A stretch of DNA of 64,000 bases from Metabacillus kandeliae (GTDB taxonomy: Bacteria > Bacillota > Bacilli > Bacillales > Bacillaceae), in assembly GCF_021166585.1 (NCBI RefSeq), contig NZ_JAJOZE010000002.1, positions 186,001-250,000 on the forward strand, in the 5' to 3' direction. Made by a program: the position numbers and the translations under genes. Under the pieces are notes generated by a model, which had not been told where the DNA came from, searched no databases, and saw only the letters and a program-made list of their open reading frames with translations. Below are positions 34,530 through 43,032 of the stretch, one piece after another; positions within the stretch are counted from its first letter, which is position 1, and every line of letters starts with the position of its first letter.

Positions 34530-36049
34530 AAGCTTCCTTTCAGCCAGATTCTGCTCTCATAAGGTCCAACCGGGATCTGGATGAGGCAGGTTTTCCCTTC
34601 CCTCTGAAGATCGTACAGCCTGTCGCATGCATTCACATCAAACCCGAGAAGCGGGTGCCCTCCCATGCCGAGTGCCGATGCCGCCAGCAGCAGCTTCTGT
34701 GTCATCATTCCGGCCTCCATCTGCTGAATACGATACCCTCTGTAGCCAAGCTCATCAATCATATGCGAACGCTCGCCTGCTATGTGAAAAGTGAGCGGCA
34801 CCTGATAGAGATTGAGGTTATCCAGTGTCATCGCTTCCTGCAAATAAAACCGAAAATCCCCTTCTGATAATAGCCTCAAAGAATGGCTCTCCATGATATA
34901 TTGATAGGCGCCGTTACGGATACCTTCCACGTTATAACAGCAAAGATACATAGAAGTTCGGCCGCTCAATTCCAGATCATTTGTATGCCGGAAAGCGGCG
35001 GAAGCTTCACCTAACAAAGCTCCAACTGTACCCAGCGATATTTTCCCCAGGCGAAAGTCCATCTCAGGCGAATACCGGTTTCTGCAAGCTTCCGCAAAGT
35101 CATAACGCAGCCTCCCAGCAGGCGGCAGAGGTATCCCAGCTGGATATTCCCCTTTTCTCATAGGGAGTGTTGTGAAAAAACGGCTATGGTCCATTTCAGA
35201 AAGGTCACTGGTCTCAAGCAGGGCGGGGTATGGAAGGATGCGCTTTGACCGTTCATAGCGGGCAGGCCTGACAGGCGGAATTTCCTGACAAAGTTCCTCT
35301 GAGCCCGCATCAGCTTTCATTACCTGCGGCGCTTCTAAAAAAAGCGGAACAGCCGCATACACCCGTTCTTCCATAGGATCAAGGCCAAGCAGATGATTCA
35401 CGGCTTTGTCTAAAAATTGATAATGAACAGAGGCAGAAAAACCAAAATAGTCTGCTGTCTCTTCCATCTGCCCGATCAGGACACCGGCATCAAGCCCCTG
35501 AAGCCGGTAAGAAAACTCGTTATATTTAAAGAAATTTTTCCAGAACACCGCTGACACAAACCCGACTGCAAAGCAGGATGTCACATCATGGCCGAGACAG
35601 CTGGAAAGATACTCATCCGCATTCCCTTCCCTGACAAGCAGCAGCCTGTGATGCGCAGTGTCATAGTGATAGATGCCCTCCGGCACTTCTGCCATGCGCA
35701 CATACACATACAGCTCATTCGGATAAAGCCCGCCGCCTGAAGGGGGATATCTTCTCTGTGACTGGTGCACTTCTGATGCACCTGGATCTTCTCCTTCATA
35801 TATAACCTGCGAGACCTCTGAAAGGCCATAGGAGTACCAAAGAAACTGCCCGAGCCGCTGAAAATCCGGAATATGCCGCTCCCCGTTTTTCTGAAGAGAA
35901 AGCGGAACATCACCCGTAAACGGGAAAGCAGGAAGCCCTCTGTAAAGCTTATAGGGAAGGGGCGCATCCTCCCAGTCAGGCTGCCAGTTCGGAGGCGACG
36001 CCTGATCGGTATCATAGTGCAGGTTGTATAAAAACTTCTCGAGGTTCAT
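34520..36049 (-). CDS. SagB-family peptide dehydrogenase
   Basis: In this 509-aa protein two nitroreductase-like halves are seen (about 60-240 and 290-500). The first has RRYPPSGGGLYPNELYVYV, the second MTQKLLLAASALGMGGHPLLGFD. SagB/ThcOx enzymes use FMN to oxidise thiazolines and oxazolines to thiazoles and oxazoles. It is last of three genes, 12 bases after the YcaO gene, and should finish the heterocycles made on the Cys-rich precursor encoded at 40180-40437. Confidence 0.88.
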   Translation of the reverse strand: MNLEKFLYNLHYDTDQASPPNWQPDWEDAPLPYKLYRGLPAFPFTGDVPLSLQKNGERHIPDFQRLGQFLWYSYGLSEVSQVIYEGEDPGASEVHQSQRRYPPSGGGLYPNELYVYVRMAEVPEGIYHYDTAHHRLLLVREGNADEYLSSCLGHDVTSCFAVGFVSAVFWKNFFKYNEFSYRLQGLDAGVLIGQMEETADYFGFSASVHYQFLDKAVNHLLGLDPMEERVYAAVPLFLEAPQVMKADAGSEELCQEIPPVRPARYERSKRILPYPALLETSDLSEMDHSRFFTTLPMRKGEYPAGIPLPPAGRLRYDFAEACRNRYSPEMDFRLGKISLGTVGALLGEASAAFRHTNDLELSGRTSMYLCCYNVEGIRNGAYQYIMESHSLRLLSEGDFRFYLQEAMTLDNLNLYQVPLTFHIAGERSHMIDELGYRGYRIQQMEAGMMTQKLLLAASALGMGGHPLLGFDVNACDRLYDLQREGKTCLIQIPVGPYESRIWLKGSLRG

Positions 36050-36061
36050 GCCGTGCCTCCT

Positions 36062-37921
36062 CTACGGAAACGGATGCGGATAAGGGTTCAGCTCTTCCGG
36101 CAAAAGCGGTTCTTTCCGGTAGCCGAGGAGCGCAGGAACCTTCAGTACTCTTTCCAGCCCCTCAATACGCCGCAGGTGATGCCCGAATGTCATCGGCAGG
36201 AGCCCAGGCACAAGAACCTTTACACAATAAAGGCCATTTTTCGCAAGCTCTGGTGCTGTCTGGTCCACCACGATCACGTCCAGGTTCTGCTCGTGCAGCC
36301 TGCTGATCACATCCTCCAAATCCTCCCTCAGATCACGGCGGACCGGAATCTCCGGAAAAGCTTCTGCGAAAGTCAGCATCGGCTTAGTTTCATCCATTAA
36401 AAAGCTGAACCTCTCCTCTGCCTCCTTCAGCCCGTAAAGCATGCCGTGGTCATCCATCTTCCTCACAAGGGAAGAATCCTTCAGCATTTCCAGGCATTTT
36501 TCCTTGTTGGAAAGAAGCCGCTCCTCCTGCATCCCGAGCATGCCCGCAAGTTCAAACACAGCGCTTTTGACCGCCTTCACCGGATCAAGATGGGCTCCTG
36601 CCGCACATGTTAAATTGAGCCCTTCCCCTTTTGTATTTTTCATCAATGTCCAGATACTCGGGATGCCGTGCTCCATTGTAGACTGGTAAAGGTAGAGCTC
36701 ATAGCCTGATACCGCCTGAAGCCTGTCGAGCATTTGATTCAGTTCATCATCGCCTGACGAACGCGGATCAATGCGGGGTAACGGAAGCTGCGCATACCAG
36801 GTTAACAGGAAGGAATCCCTTTCTGCCGCTTCCAGGATGCCATGGAAAATCGCTTCCTCAAGGCTTCCTCCGACAGCGCAGCCATTTGATGTCTCATATA
36901 CAAACCCGCCCTGATGACCGCAGCCCAGACTGTAATAGGCCAGCAGCTCCGGTACCAGAACCGGCTCCTTTTTTTGAAAAGAATAGCCCCACACCCAGTT
37001 CATTTTGCGCTCAGGATCAAACGGGCGGAATGGAAAGCCCGGCTTTTCATACTCCTCCGGGTGGTGGATTCCAACAGAGCGGGGATCAAGCGCGATATCC
37101 TTGATTTCCCTGTAGGAAGAGTGCACCGCTGTCTTTTTTCCGCGCGGAGCCACGCCGCAATACCGTTCGAGTCCTTCCAGAATGGCCGTTAATTCGCTCA
37201 CTTCATAGGAGGAAGTTCTTCCTGCTGTTCCCTCGTCTCCTCCAAACAGCGGCAGGTTCACGCTCACATCGGCATAAGGCGTTGATAAGTCAGCCATTTT
37301 CCCGTTAAAAAGACCAGCCCGGAAATCGAGGTAATCCCTTGGCAGCACTTCTTTCAGTTCGTGGAGTGTTCTTGTACGATAGCTGCCAGTGCTGATTTTT
37401 GGATTTGCCTTCAGCTGGATGACCGCTGCCTCTTTTGTATCCTCCGGGACGTCTCCGCAGACAGGGCAGAAAGGATCCTGCAGAAAGCGGTGCTTGGAGT
37501 GGGAGAAGGTTTTTAAATTCATCAGATGGAGCGTCCCTGCTTCAGGTTGATTCAGCACATGTTGGAGCAGGTGCACCATTTGCAGCATGCCGTTCCTGCC
37601 AGCCCATGCCTCAGGAGAGTTTCCCGTTCTTTCCGCTAAGAAGTGCATCTGTTCCCTGTCGCGGCCCGCCATCAGCTTTCTCGTTTCCGCGCACTGTGCA
37701 CAGCCCTCTTTGACAACCACTCCTTCTCCATAAGAAAAATGGCTGGTTATGAAAGGAACTCCTATCTCTCTGGCTGCTTCCCCGTAATCGGCTGCATCCC
37801 AAGAATCCTGCAGAAAGAGGAGGGCATCGGGTTTTTCCTCCTGCACAATGGTGAATTCTCTGGAGAGATGCTCTTTGGCAAATTCAGCGTAGCGCCCATT
37901 TCCTTTTATGGAAAGCCTCAT
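36062..37921 (-). CDS. YcaO-type cyclodehydratase (TOMM, SagD-like)
   Basis: In this 619-aa protein an N-terminal part (1-190) carries two Cys pairs (GCAQC and FCPVC), a likely zinc site. The YcaO domain (about 195-619) has ELTAILEGLERYCG, GCAVGGSLEEAIFHGILEAAERD and a proline-rich end (PYPHPFP) matching the PxPxP tail that YcaO enzymes place in the active site. It uses ATP to cyclise Cys (and perhaps Ser/Thr) of the precursor. It overlaps the upstream gene by 4 bases. Confidence 0.88.
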   Translation of the reverse strand: MRLSIKGNGRYAEFAKEHLSREFTIVQEEKPDALLFLQDSWDAADYGEAAREIGVPFITSHFSYGEGVVVKEGCAQCAETRKLMAGRDREQMHFLAERTGNSPEAWAGRNGMLQMVHLLQHVLNQPEAGTLHLMNLKTFSHSKHRFLQDPFCPVCGDVPEDTKEAAVIQLKANPKISTGSYRTRTLHELKEVLPRDYLDFRAGLFNGKMADLSTPYADVSVNLPLFGGDEGTAGRTSSYEVSELTAILEGLERYCGVAPRGKKTAVHSSYREIKDIALDPRSVGIHHPEEYEKPGFPFRPFDPERKMNWVWGYSFQKKEPVLVPELLAYYSLGCGHQGGFVYETSNGCAVGGSLEEAIFHGILEAAERDSFLLTWYAQLPLPRIDPRSSGDDELNQMLDRLQAVSGYELYLYQSTMEHGIPSIWTLMKNTKGEGLNLTCAAGAHLDPVKAVKSAVFELAGMLGMQEERLLSNKEKCLEMLKDSSLVRKMDDHGMLYGLKEAEERFSFLMDETKPMLTFAEAFPEIPVRRDLREDLEDVISRLHEQNLDVIVVDQTAPELAKNGLYCVKVLVPGLLPMTFGHHLRRIEGLERVLKVPALLGYRKEPLLPEELNPYPHPFP

Positions 37922-39699
37922 TCTCCTCCCTCCTTTCGCAGGCTGACTCCGGCAATTCCGGCAAGGCCATGCTGAAAAATTGGATCAGGCGTGACGTCCT
38001 GAATGTGAAGCTTCCATCCTTCTTCTTTTAAAACCTCTTCCGCATGAGAGAGAATCTCTTTCATATCATCTCTGCTGCAGGACGGGATGCTGAGCGGCAA
38101 ACTGTTTTCCAAAAGAAAAGGCTTCAGCACGTGAGCCTCCTGTCTATGGAGCTGCAGTTTTTCCGCTTCCTTCAGCAAAGCGCTGCGGACTGCCTCGGTC
38201 AGCGTCAGCCCTGTGCTTCGCGACCAGCCTTCAGCTGACCCTGCCCACACCACAGGAAAGCCGCACATTTTCTGTCCAAGTCCGATAACAGGCTCCCTGC
38301 CTGCTGTCTTCAGGACTTGCAGGTAATAGCTGCACTCTTCATCAGACACTTCTCTCAGCACGACAGGGTAGACCGGCGCCTCAGCCGGCTCATCCAGCAA
38401 TGTTGCCTGCAGGCACTTTTCAAGTCCTCTTGCGGCTGCTTCCTCCCATGTCCCGCCTGCCCCGCAAGCATGATGGCCGTTTGTATGTGCTTCGGCAAAG
38501 GCTTCAGCCCCTAAAAGACCTGCCTCCCGCCTTGCCTCCTCATGTGTCATAGCTGACACGGTTATCTCCGGAAGCAGCCCTCTCCCGTCAGGACTGACCG
38601 GCTGTACCCTGCACAGGGAAAGCGGCAGCTGCTCAAGGCTTCCCTCATCCCATTTGCGGAAAACCCCGTATTCCGATGAAGCGAGACGGCTGAAAAATTG
38701 AAGCAAGTCTCCTGACCGCTCTATTCCGTGCGCTTCATTCCAAAAGGAGTGCCAGCGCCCCTCAAGAGTTTCGGGATTCAGCACATAGAACTGGCGGTTT
38801 TGCTCGCGGTCCTTCACCCCTGTGACTTCCTTCAGCCACTCAAAAGCGATCAGATTCGCAAGCATCGCTGAGGCTGCCGAGGAAGCCGGAGCATCAAGAA
38901 AATTGTTCGTTTGAAGAGTTTGGAGAGCTCTCTCCAAATCTCCGCTTCTTCCAGGATAAAGAATCGGACCCGCCATTCCGGCATTCGCTGTGAAAAGGGC
39001 GGGAATCAGAATTTTCCCCTCTTGCCGGCAAATATCACGGAGCGCCTTCAGCCCTTCTATGTTCCCTTCTCCCGAAACGTACAAAACGGCATCAAACGGC
39101 TGAACAGCACTTTCCCAATCTTCAAAGTTCAGCTCCTCAGGAGAGACTTCAGGGTCGTGCCTCCCTGCTTCGTATATAAGCTCATTTAACCGGCCGCGGT
39201 CTGTAGGAACAGAATCCGTTACTAGGTAGGAAAAGGAAGGATGGCCGCTTTCAAGCAGTGCGAAAATGAGCGAAACAAAAAAAGGACCGGAACCCGCTGC
39301 CAGAACCTTTGATTGCCTGTACTCCTCAAACCTCGCCGCCCCGGAACCGCCAAAGGCATCGAGAAATTCAACCTGTGAGCTATATCTTTTTAAGGTTTGA
39401 GCTGTTAGACGATGCGGCCTGTCATAGCTTGTATCCCGTACATACCCATTTTTCAAAAGCACCTCTGCAATCTCCAAAACCCGCTCCCTATAGGCAGGCG
39501 TCAGACCATTCGTCAGCTCATCTAAACGGCGCTCCCCGTTAAACAGCGGCATCAGCCTCTCGACCCACTGAGAAATCGTACTGCCCTCCATCTTAAAGGA
39601 GCTCTCATTGTTGCGGAAATAAACGCCGCCAGAAGGATCCGGGATATACAGCGTATCCCTGTTCACCTTCAGCCGCGCCGAAGGATTCAAATTGGCCAT
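37918..39699 (-). CDS. ThiF-like thiazole bacteriocin maturation protein
   Basis: In this 593-aa protein the N-terminus (SARLKVNRDTLYIPDPSGGVYFRN) looks like the leader-peptide-binding domain of heterocycle-forming complexes. Residues ~120-260 resemble a Rossmann ThiF/E1-like fold (KVLAAGSGPFFVSLIFALLESGH). The C-terminus is YcaO-partner-like. It should bind the precursor leader and present it to the YcaO enzyme. AAGGAGGGGCAGC precedes the ATG. First gene of the operon. Confidence 0.8.
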   Translation of the reverse strand: MANLNPSARLKVNRDTLYIPDPSGGVYFRNNESSFKMEGSTISQWVERLMPLFNGERRLDELTNGLTPAYRERVLEIAEVLLKNGYVRDTSYDRPHRLTAQTLKRYSSQVEFLDAFGGSGAARFEEYRQSKVLAAGSGPFFVSLIFALLESGHPSFSYLVTDSVPTDRGRLNELIYEAGRHDPEVSPEELNFEDWESAVQPFDAVLYVSGEGNIEGLKALRDICRQEGKILIPALFTANAGMAGPILYPGRSGDLERALQTLQTNNFLDAPASSAASAMLANLIAFEWLKEVTGVKDREQNRQFYVLNPETLEGRWHSFWNEAHGIERSGDLLQFFSRLASSEYGVFRKWDEGSLEQLPLSLCRVQPVSPDGRGLLPEITVSAMTHEEARREAGLLGAEAFAEAHTNGHHACGAGGTWEEAAARGLEKCLQATLLDEPAEAPVYPVVLREVSDEECSYYLQVLKTAGREPVIGLGQKMCGFPVVWAGSAEGWSRSTGLTLTEAVRSALLKEAEKLQLHRQEAHVLKPFLLENSLPLSIPSCSRDDMKEILSHAEEVLKEEGWKLHIQDVTPDPIFQHGLAGIAGVSLRKEGGE

Positions 39700-39842
39700 G
39701 CTGCCCCTCCTTACTGAAATACCTCTATCATTTGAATGTATTCGGCAGAAATTGTCCGGTATGTTACGGATTGGGGCTCGTTTTTGGGATAAATGATGTC
39801 TTCTGAATGATTTTCACACGCTTTGGATGTTGAAAAACCCCC

Positions 39843-40075
39843 TTTATATGCGGGTTTTGCGATTTTATGTGCAGGTTTTCGTTTTTTATATGCGGCTATT
39901 TGAATTTTATTTGCAGGTTTTGGAAATTTATATGCAGGATGACTTGCTTGCTTTCAAGTTTTTGAGGAAACATGCGGGTTGCTTTGCTGGCTTGCAGGTT
40001 TCAGAGAAGCCATGCGGGTATGGCCGTTTATTTGCAGGCTTCCCCATTTATTTGCGGATCCCCCTTCTTATTTAA
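39843..40075. repeat. 20/21-bp periodic array, TGCRGGTT family, copy 2
   Basis: Units TTTATNTGCRGGTTNTNNNAT. TGC falls at 39849, 39870, 39891, 39912 and 39933 (spacing 21), then 39973, 39993, 40013, 40033 and 40053 (spacing 20, after one double gap of 40). It lies between the precursor terminator and the first maturation gene. It has the same motif and the same 21-to-20 change as 3421-3612. The first half is open for a 7-residue repeat peptide, but the phase change argues against coding. Confidence 0.85.
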
Positions 40076-40136
40076 ATAGGCCGCCGGCTCCTTATTTGAA
40101 GGGTTCGCCCTATTTCTCACAACGCCCACTCTATGT

Positions 40137-40168
40137 AAAAAACCCCGCAGCTTCCCGCGGGGTTTTCC
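40137..40168. terminator. Terminator after the precursor gene
   Basis: AAAACCCCGC/GCGGGGTTTT stem, with T-runs on both strands. It ends the bacteriocin precursor transcript before the maturation operon. Confidence 0.8.
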
Positions 40169-40179
40169 TCATTCTTTCC

Positions 40180-40437
40180 TTATCTGCAGCGTGCACATCC
40201 GCCGCATCTTGCACATCCGCCGCAGCCGCCGCATCGTGCGCATCCGCCGCATCCCGCGCATCCAACACAGCCTGCACAGCCGCCGCAGCCTGCACAACCT
40301 GCACAGCCGAAGCATCTCCACAATCCGCCGATCAGGATGCGGGAATCTTCATAACCCTGGCCGCCCCATGTCTGAAGCTGGCCTGCCTGGTAATCTCCAA
40401 GCTGCAGGGATTGCAAATCGTTTTGGTATTGGTACAT
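40180..40437 (-). CDS. Heterocycloanthracin/sonorensin-type bacteriocin precursor
   Basis: Starting at ATG 40437 after GGAGGTTATACTTT gives 85 aa; a farther in-frame start has no ribosome site. The leader (YQNDLQSLQLGDYQAG) is followed by a core from Cys at ~42 with 15 Cys at every third residue, separated by mainly Ala-Gly, Gly-Gly or Ala-Arg pairs, ending ARCR. This is the pattern of heterocycloanthracin/sonorensin precursors whose Cys become thiazoles. The enzymes lie just downstream on the same strand. No exporter or immunity gene is evident in the cluster. Confidence 0.88.
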   Translation of the reverse strand: MYQYQNDLQSLQLGDYQAGQLQTWGGQGYEDSRILIGGLWRCFGCAGCAGCGGCAGCVGCAGCGGCARCGGCGGCARCGGCARCR

Positions 40438-40584
40438 AAAGTATAACCTCCAAATTTTTATATTCTCTGTTATTTTCATGGACAAAGACAGCAGAATCAG
40501 ACCTGTAATGGTCTATTCCACAACAGCCTATGTCAGGGGACGGCGCAGAGTTCATTGGAGGAAAGCCCATTCTTGCTGGAAACG

Positions 40585-40618
40585 AAAAAAGGAGCAGGCC
40601 CCTGAGGCTGCTCCTTTC
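40585..40618 (-). terminator. Terminator for the dioxygenase gene
   Basis: AAAGGAGCAG/CTGCTCCTTT stem with TTTTTT on the minus strand. Confidence 0.75.
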
Positions 40619-40623
40619 GATTC

Positions 40624-41601
40624 TTATTCTTTTATAAATACTTTATCACTGCGGACTGTATCGATCGGGCGCACCATTCCTTCGATTTGCTCCCGCTTGT
40701 TTTCCAGGAACGGCGGCAGGGACAGCTTTTCACCCAATGTTTCGTATGGCTCATCACCCATGAAGCCCGGTCCGTCTGTAGCAAATTCGAACAAGATCTG
40801 CGGTGCCACGCGCGCGTACAAGGATTCAAAGAAGTGGCGGTCCACATAGCCTGATGTATGGAAGCCAAAGCCTTCCATACGCTCTATCCATTCTTCCAGC
40901 ACACTGCGGTCTTCAACGCGGAACGCTGCATGATGGACAGTGCCGAAGCCCTGCACGGCCTGAGGAAGAACGGCATTGTGTTCCACAACAATCTGTGCAC
41001 CGTTGCCGCCTTCGCCCACTTCGAACAGGTGATAAGAATCTTCCTGGCCAATTTCTTTGAACAAGAGCACCTTTTCCAGCATTTCTTTAAAATAGCCGAA
41101 CTCGGCGATGCGGACAAAAATCGGTCCAAGACCTGTAATTGCGTATTGCAGCGGAACAGGTCCGTCCTGCCAAGGTGTGCCGCTTGCCACACCCTGATTG
41201 TTTTCATCAGAAATGAGCTGGTACTGCTGATCATCAAAGTCAGCGAAGGAAAGCGTCTTTTTGCCAAACTGCTCTTTCACGCCCGTGTGCTTCACCTGCA
41301 TGCGGTCAAAGCGCTTTACCCAGTACTCAATCGCTTCATCTGTCGGAACCCTGAAAGAAGTTTTGCTGATTTCATTTGTTCCATGGCTGCCTTTCGGGAT
41401 GCCCGGAAAATCAAAGAATGTCATGTCTGTTCCAGGACCTCCGACATCATCAGCAAAGAATAAATGGTACGTTTGAATGTCATCCTGATTAACCGTTTTT
41501 TTCACAAGCCGCATTCCCAGTACATACGTAAAGAACTCATAGTTTTTTTCAGCACTGCTTGTAATAGCTGTTACGTGGTGGATTCCTTTTAAATGATTCA
41601 T
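40624..41601 (-). CDS. Ring-cleaving VOC dioxygenase (MhqO/MhqE-like)
   Basis: Starting at ATG 41601 after CAGGAGGAATTCGAC gives 325 aa. There are two vicinal-oxygen-chelate domains: the first opens LKGIHHVTAITSSAEKNYEF with VLGMRLVKKTVNQDD and PGTDMTFF, the second (about 150-300) has VHHAAFRVEDRSVLEEW. It closely fits the hydroquinone-specific dioxygenases MhqO/MhqE/MhqA that open quinone-derived rings. MhqR-like palindromes upstream (41673-41690, 41635-41652) support a role in quinone and aldehyde stress. Confidence 0.82.
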   Translation of the reverse strand: MNHLKGIHHVTAITSSAEKNYEFFTYVLGMRLVKKTVNQDDIQTYHLFFADDVGGPGTDMTFFDFPGIPKGSHGTNEISKTSFRVPTDEAIEYWVKRFDRMQVKHTGVKEQFGKKTLSFADFDDQQYQLISDENNQGVASGTPWQDGPVPLQYAITGLGPIFVRIAEFGYFKEMLEKVLLFKEIGQEDSYHLFEVGEGGNGAQIVVEHNAVLPQAVQGFGTVHHAAFRVEDRSVLEEWIERMEGFGFHTSGYVDRHFFESLYARVAPQILFEFATDGPGFMGDEPYETLGEKLSLPPFLENKREQIEGMVRPIDTVRSDKVFIKE

Positions 41602-41634
41602 GTCGAATTCCTCCTGATTTATGGTTAGTTTCAT

Positions 41635-41652
41635 TTATCTTGAATTAAGTTA
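41635..41652 (-). promoter_or_regulatory. Second MhqR-like half-conserved site
   Basis: Read on the minus strand, the right half ATTCAAGATAA resembles the MhqR box; the left half is poorer. It lies 34 bases before the dioxygenase start. Confidence 0.4.
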
Positions 41653-41672
41653 TCTTTACTTCAAAATAAAAA

Positions 41673-41690
41673 TATCATGAATTCGAGATA
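41673..41690 (-). promoter_or_regulatory. MhqR-like operator
   Basis: On the minus strand TATCTCGAATTCATGATA. It has an almost complete inverted repeat (TATC..GAATTC..GATA) and differs at two positions from the MhqR box as I remember it (tATCTcgaAtTCgAGATa). It sits 72 bases before the dioxygenase ATG. Confidence 0.65.
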
Positions 41691-41741
41691 ATGTCAACTG
41701 CAGAATGACCATTTGATTTAATTTGATTTCGGCACTCACCT

Positions 41742-41757
41742 ATCCGCCGATATATTG
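41742..41757 (-). repeat. Solo unit of the ATATCGGCGGAT repeat
   Basis: The complement of these 16 bases, CAATATATCGGCGGAT, is identical to 30175-30190 in the periodic array near 30.1 kb. Here it is single and inverted. Confidence 0.6.
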
Positions 41758-41852
41758 GATGACACCCTTTCCTATTGAATAAAAAGCCTTGCTGTGAGCT
41801 GCTTTTTGTATCAAAAGTGTTCATTTGGTCTTTAGCTTTCGTCAAATACAGA

Positions 41853-41880
41853 GAAAAACAGAGCCCAAAAGAGCTCTGTC
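41853..41880 (-). terminator. Terminator for the natAB-like operon
   Basis: ACAGAGC/GCTCTGT stem; minus strand continues with TTTTTCTC. It follows directly on the permease stop. Confidence 0.75.
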
Positions 41881-43032
41881 TTAGTTCATCACCCATTTAT
41901 CCTTCTTAAACATCACTCTTCCAGCTGCAAACAGGATGCCCATGCACAGGATGTTCGTTCCAAATCCGACAAGGATATGCTCCCAGCTGATGATGCCGAA
42001 GATCAGTTCTTTCATCATACAGAAAATGTTCATGATCGGGATGGCAAAGTGAACGGTAGACAGTTCGTTAATGCCCATTGTGGAGATAAACATCACTGGG
42101 AAAACGGAAACCATCATCACCGGGGTGCTATAGCTTTGCGCTTCCTTAATTGACTTGCCCGCGATGCTTGCCAGCATGAGCAGAGAGGCATTGAACATGG
42201 AGTACACAATCGCAATAAGAATGCCGAGCAGAACGATCAGAAGGGTATGGTCGCCAAAGGAAACAGCCTTCTTCAGGTTTTCGGTCAGAAATGTAATTTC
42301 AAGTGCCACGACAATAAGGGTGATCAGGCCAGTGATGGTTCCGATGGACGAGATTGTCAGCCATTTGGCGAGAACAAGAGGTCCTCTTTTCACAGGTGTC
42401 ATGAGAAGCGCCTCCATCGTCTTTTTCTCTTTTTCTCCTGCGAAAAGGTCCAATGCTGCTGGACTTGCCCCAATTCCAATCGCGATAGAAAGGATCAGCG
42501 GGATCAGCATCGCCAGCATGCTCGTGCTCGTGTCTTCATTGGAAACACCTTTTTGCGAAATCGTAAATGGTTCTGTTACAGAGGGATCTGTTCCTTTTTC
42601 TTTCAGTCTCTCAGAAACAATCGATTTTTCATAAAGATTAAGCTGGTTTGTCACGAGCGTCATCAGGCTTGAGGATTTTTGGCTGAAATTATCTCCCATC
42701 AGCGTCACATCCGCTTTCTCTCCAGCACTGATTTTCGCTTTAAAATCTGAGCCGAAGATCAAGGCTGCCTGCGCATCACCGTTTTTCACGGCTTCTTCCG
42801 GCTGATCGGTTTCCACTAGCTTAATGTTTTTCATTCCGTCAAACATCCGGGCTTCATCAGCTGACTGCTTGATGGCAAGGCTGTAAACTTCCCCTTCTCC
42901 GCTCCCCAATATTTTTTCATAAAAAATCGTAAGCCCTGTCATCATAATAATCGGCAGCAGGACGGTCAGGAAAAGGGTTCTACTGTCACGGAAGCAGTCC
43001 TTCATTTCCTTCAGATAGATGTTAAGAAGCAT
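41881..43032 (-). CDS. ABC exporter permease, NatB-like
   Basis: Starting at ATG 43032 after AGGGGGAGCATT gives 383 aa. A first membrane helix (about 17-37), a large external domain (about 40-175), then five helices follow. AALDLFAGEKEKKTMEALLMTPVKR is the NatB signature. With the ATPase it should form a two-gene exporter that in B. subtilis (NatAB) expels Na+ and helps against uncouplers and some antibiotics. It overlaps the ATPase gene by 11 bases. Substrate here is inferred. Confidence 0.85.
   Translation of the reverse strand: MLLNIYLKEMKDCFRDSRTLFLTVLLPIIMMTGLTIFYEKILGSGEGEVYSLAIKQSADEARMFDGMKNIKLVETDQPEEAVKNGDAQAALIFGSDFKAKISAGEKADVTLMGDNFSQKSSSLMTLVTNQLNLYEKSIVSERLKEKGTDPSVTEPFTISQKGVSNEDTSTSMLAMLIPLILSIAIGIGASPAALDLFAGEKEKKTMEALLMTPVKRGPLVLAKWLTISSIGTITGLITLIVVALEITFLTENLKKAVSFGDHTLLIVLLGILIAIVYSMFNASLLMLASIAGKSIKEAQSYSTPVMMVSVFPVMFISTMGINELSTVHFAIPIMNIFCMMKELIFGIISWEHILVGFGTNILCMGILFAAGRVMFKKDKWVMN

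Noticed and set aside
39827..40075. Heptad-like peptide (YMRVLRF / YVQVFVF) readable across the periodic array
   Set aside because: Only the 21-bp half is in frame; the 20-bp half breaks it. No ribosome site. Treated as a DNA repeat.
40858..41463. 201-residue plus-strand frame opposite the dioxygenase
   Set aside because: Antisense shadow of a confidently assigned gene.
41675..41896. 73-residue minus-strand reading frame after the natAB genes
   Set aside because: It runs through the terminator, overlaps the permease end and the MhqR-like operator, and has no protein-like composition.
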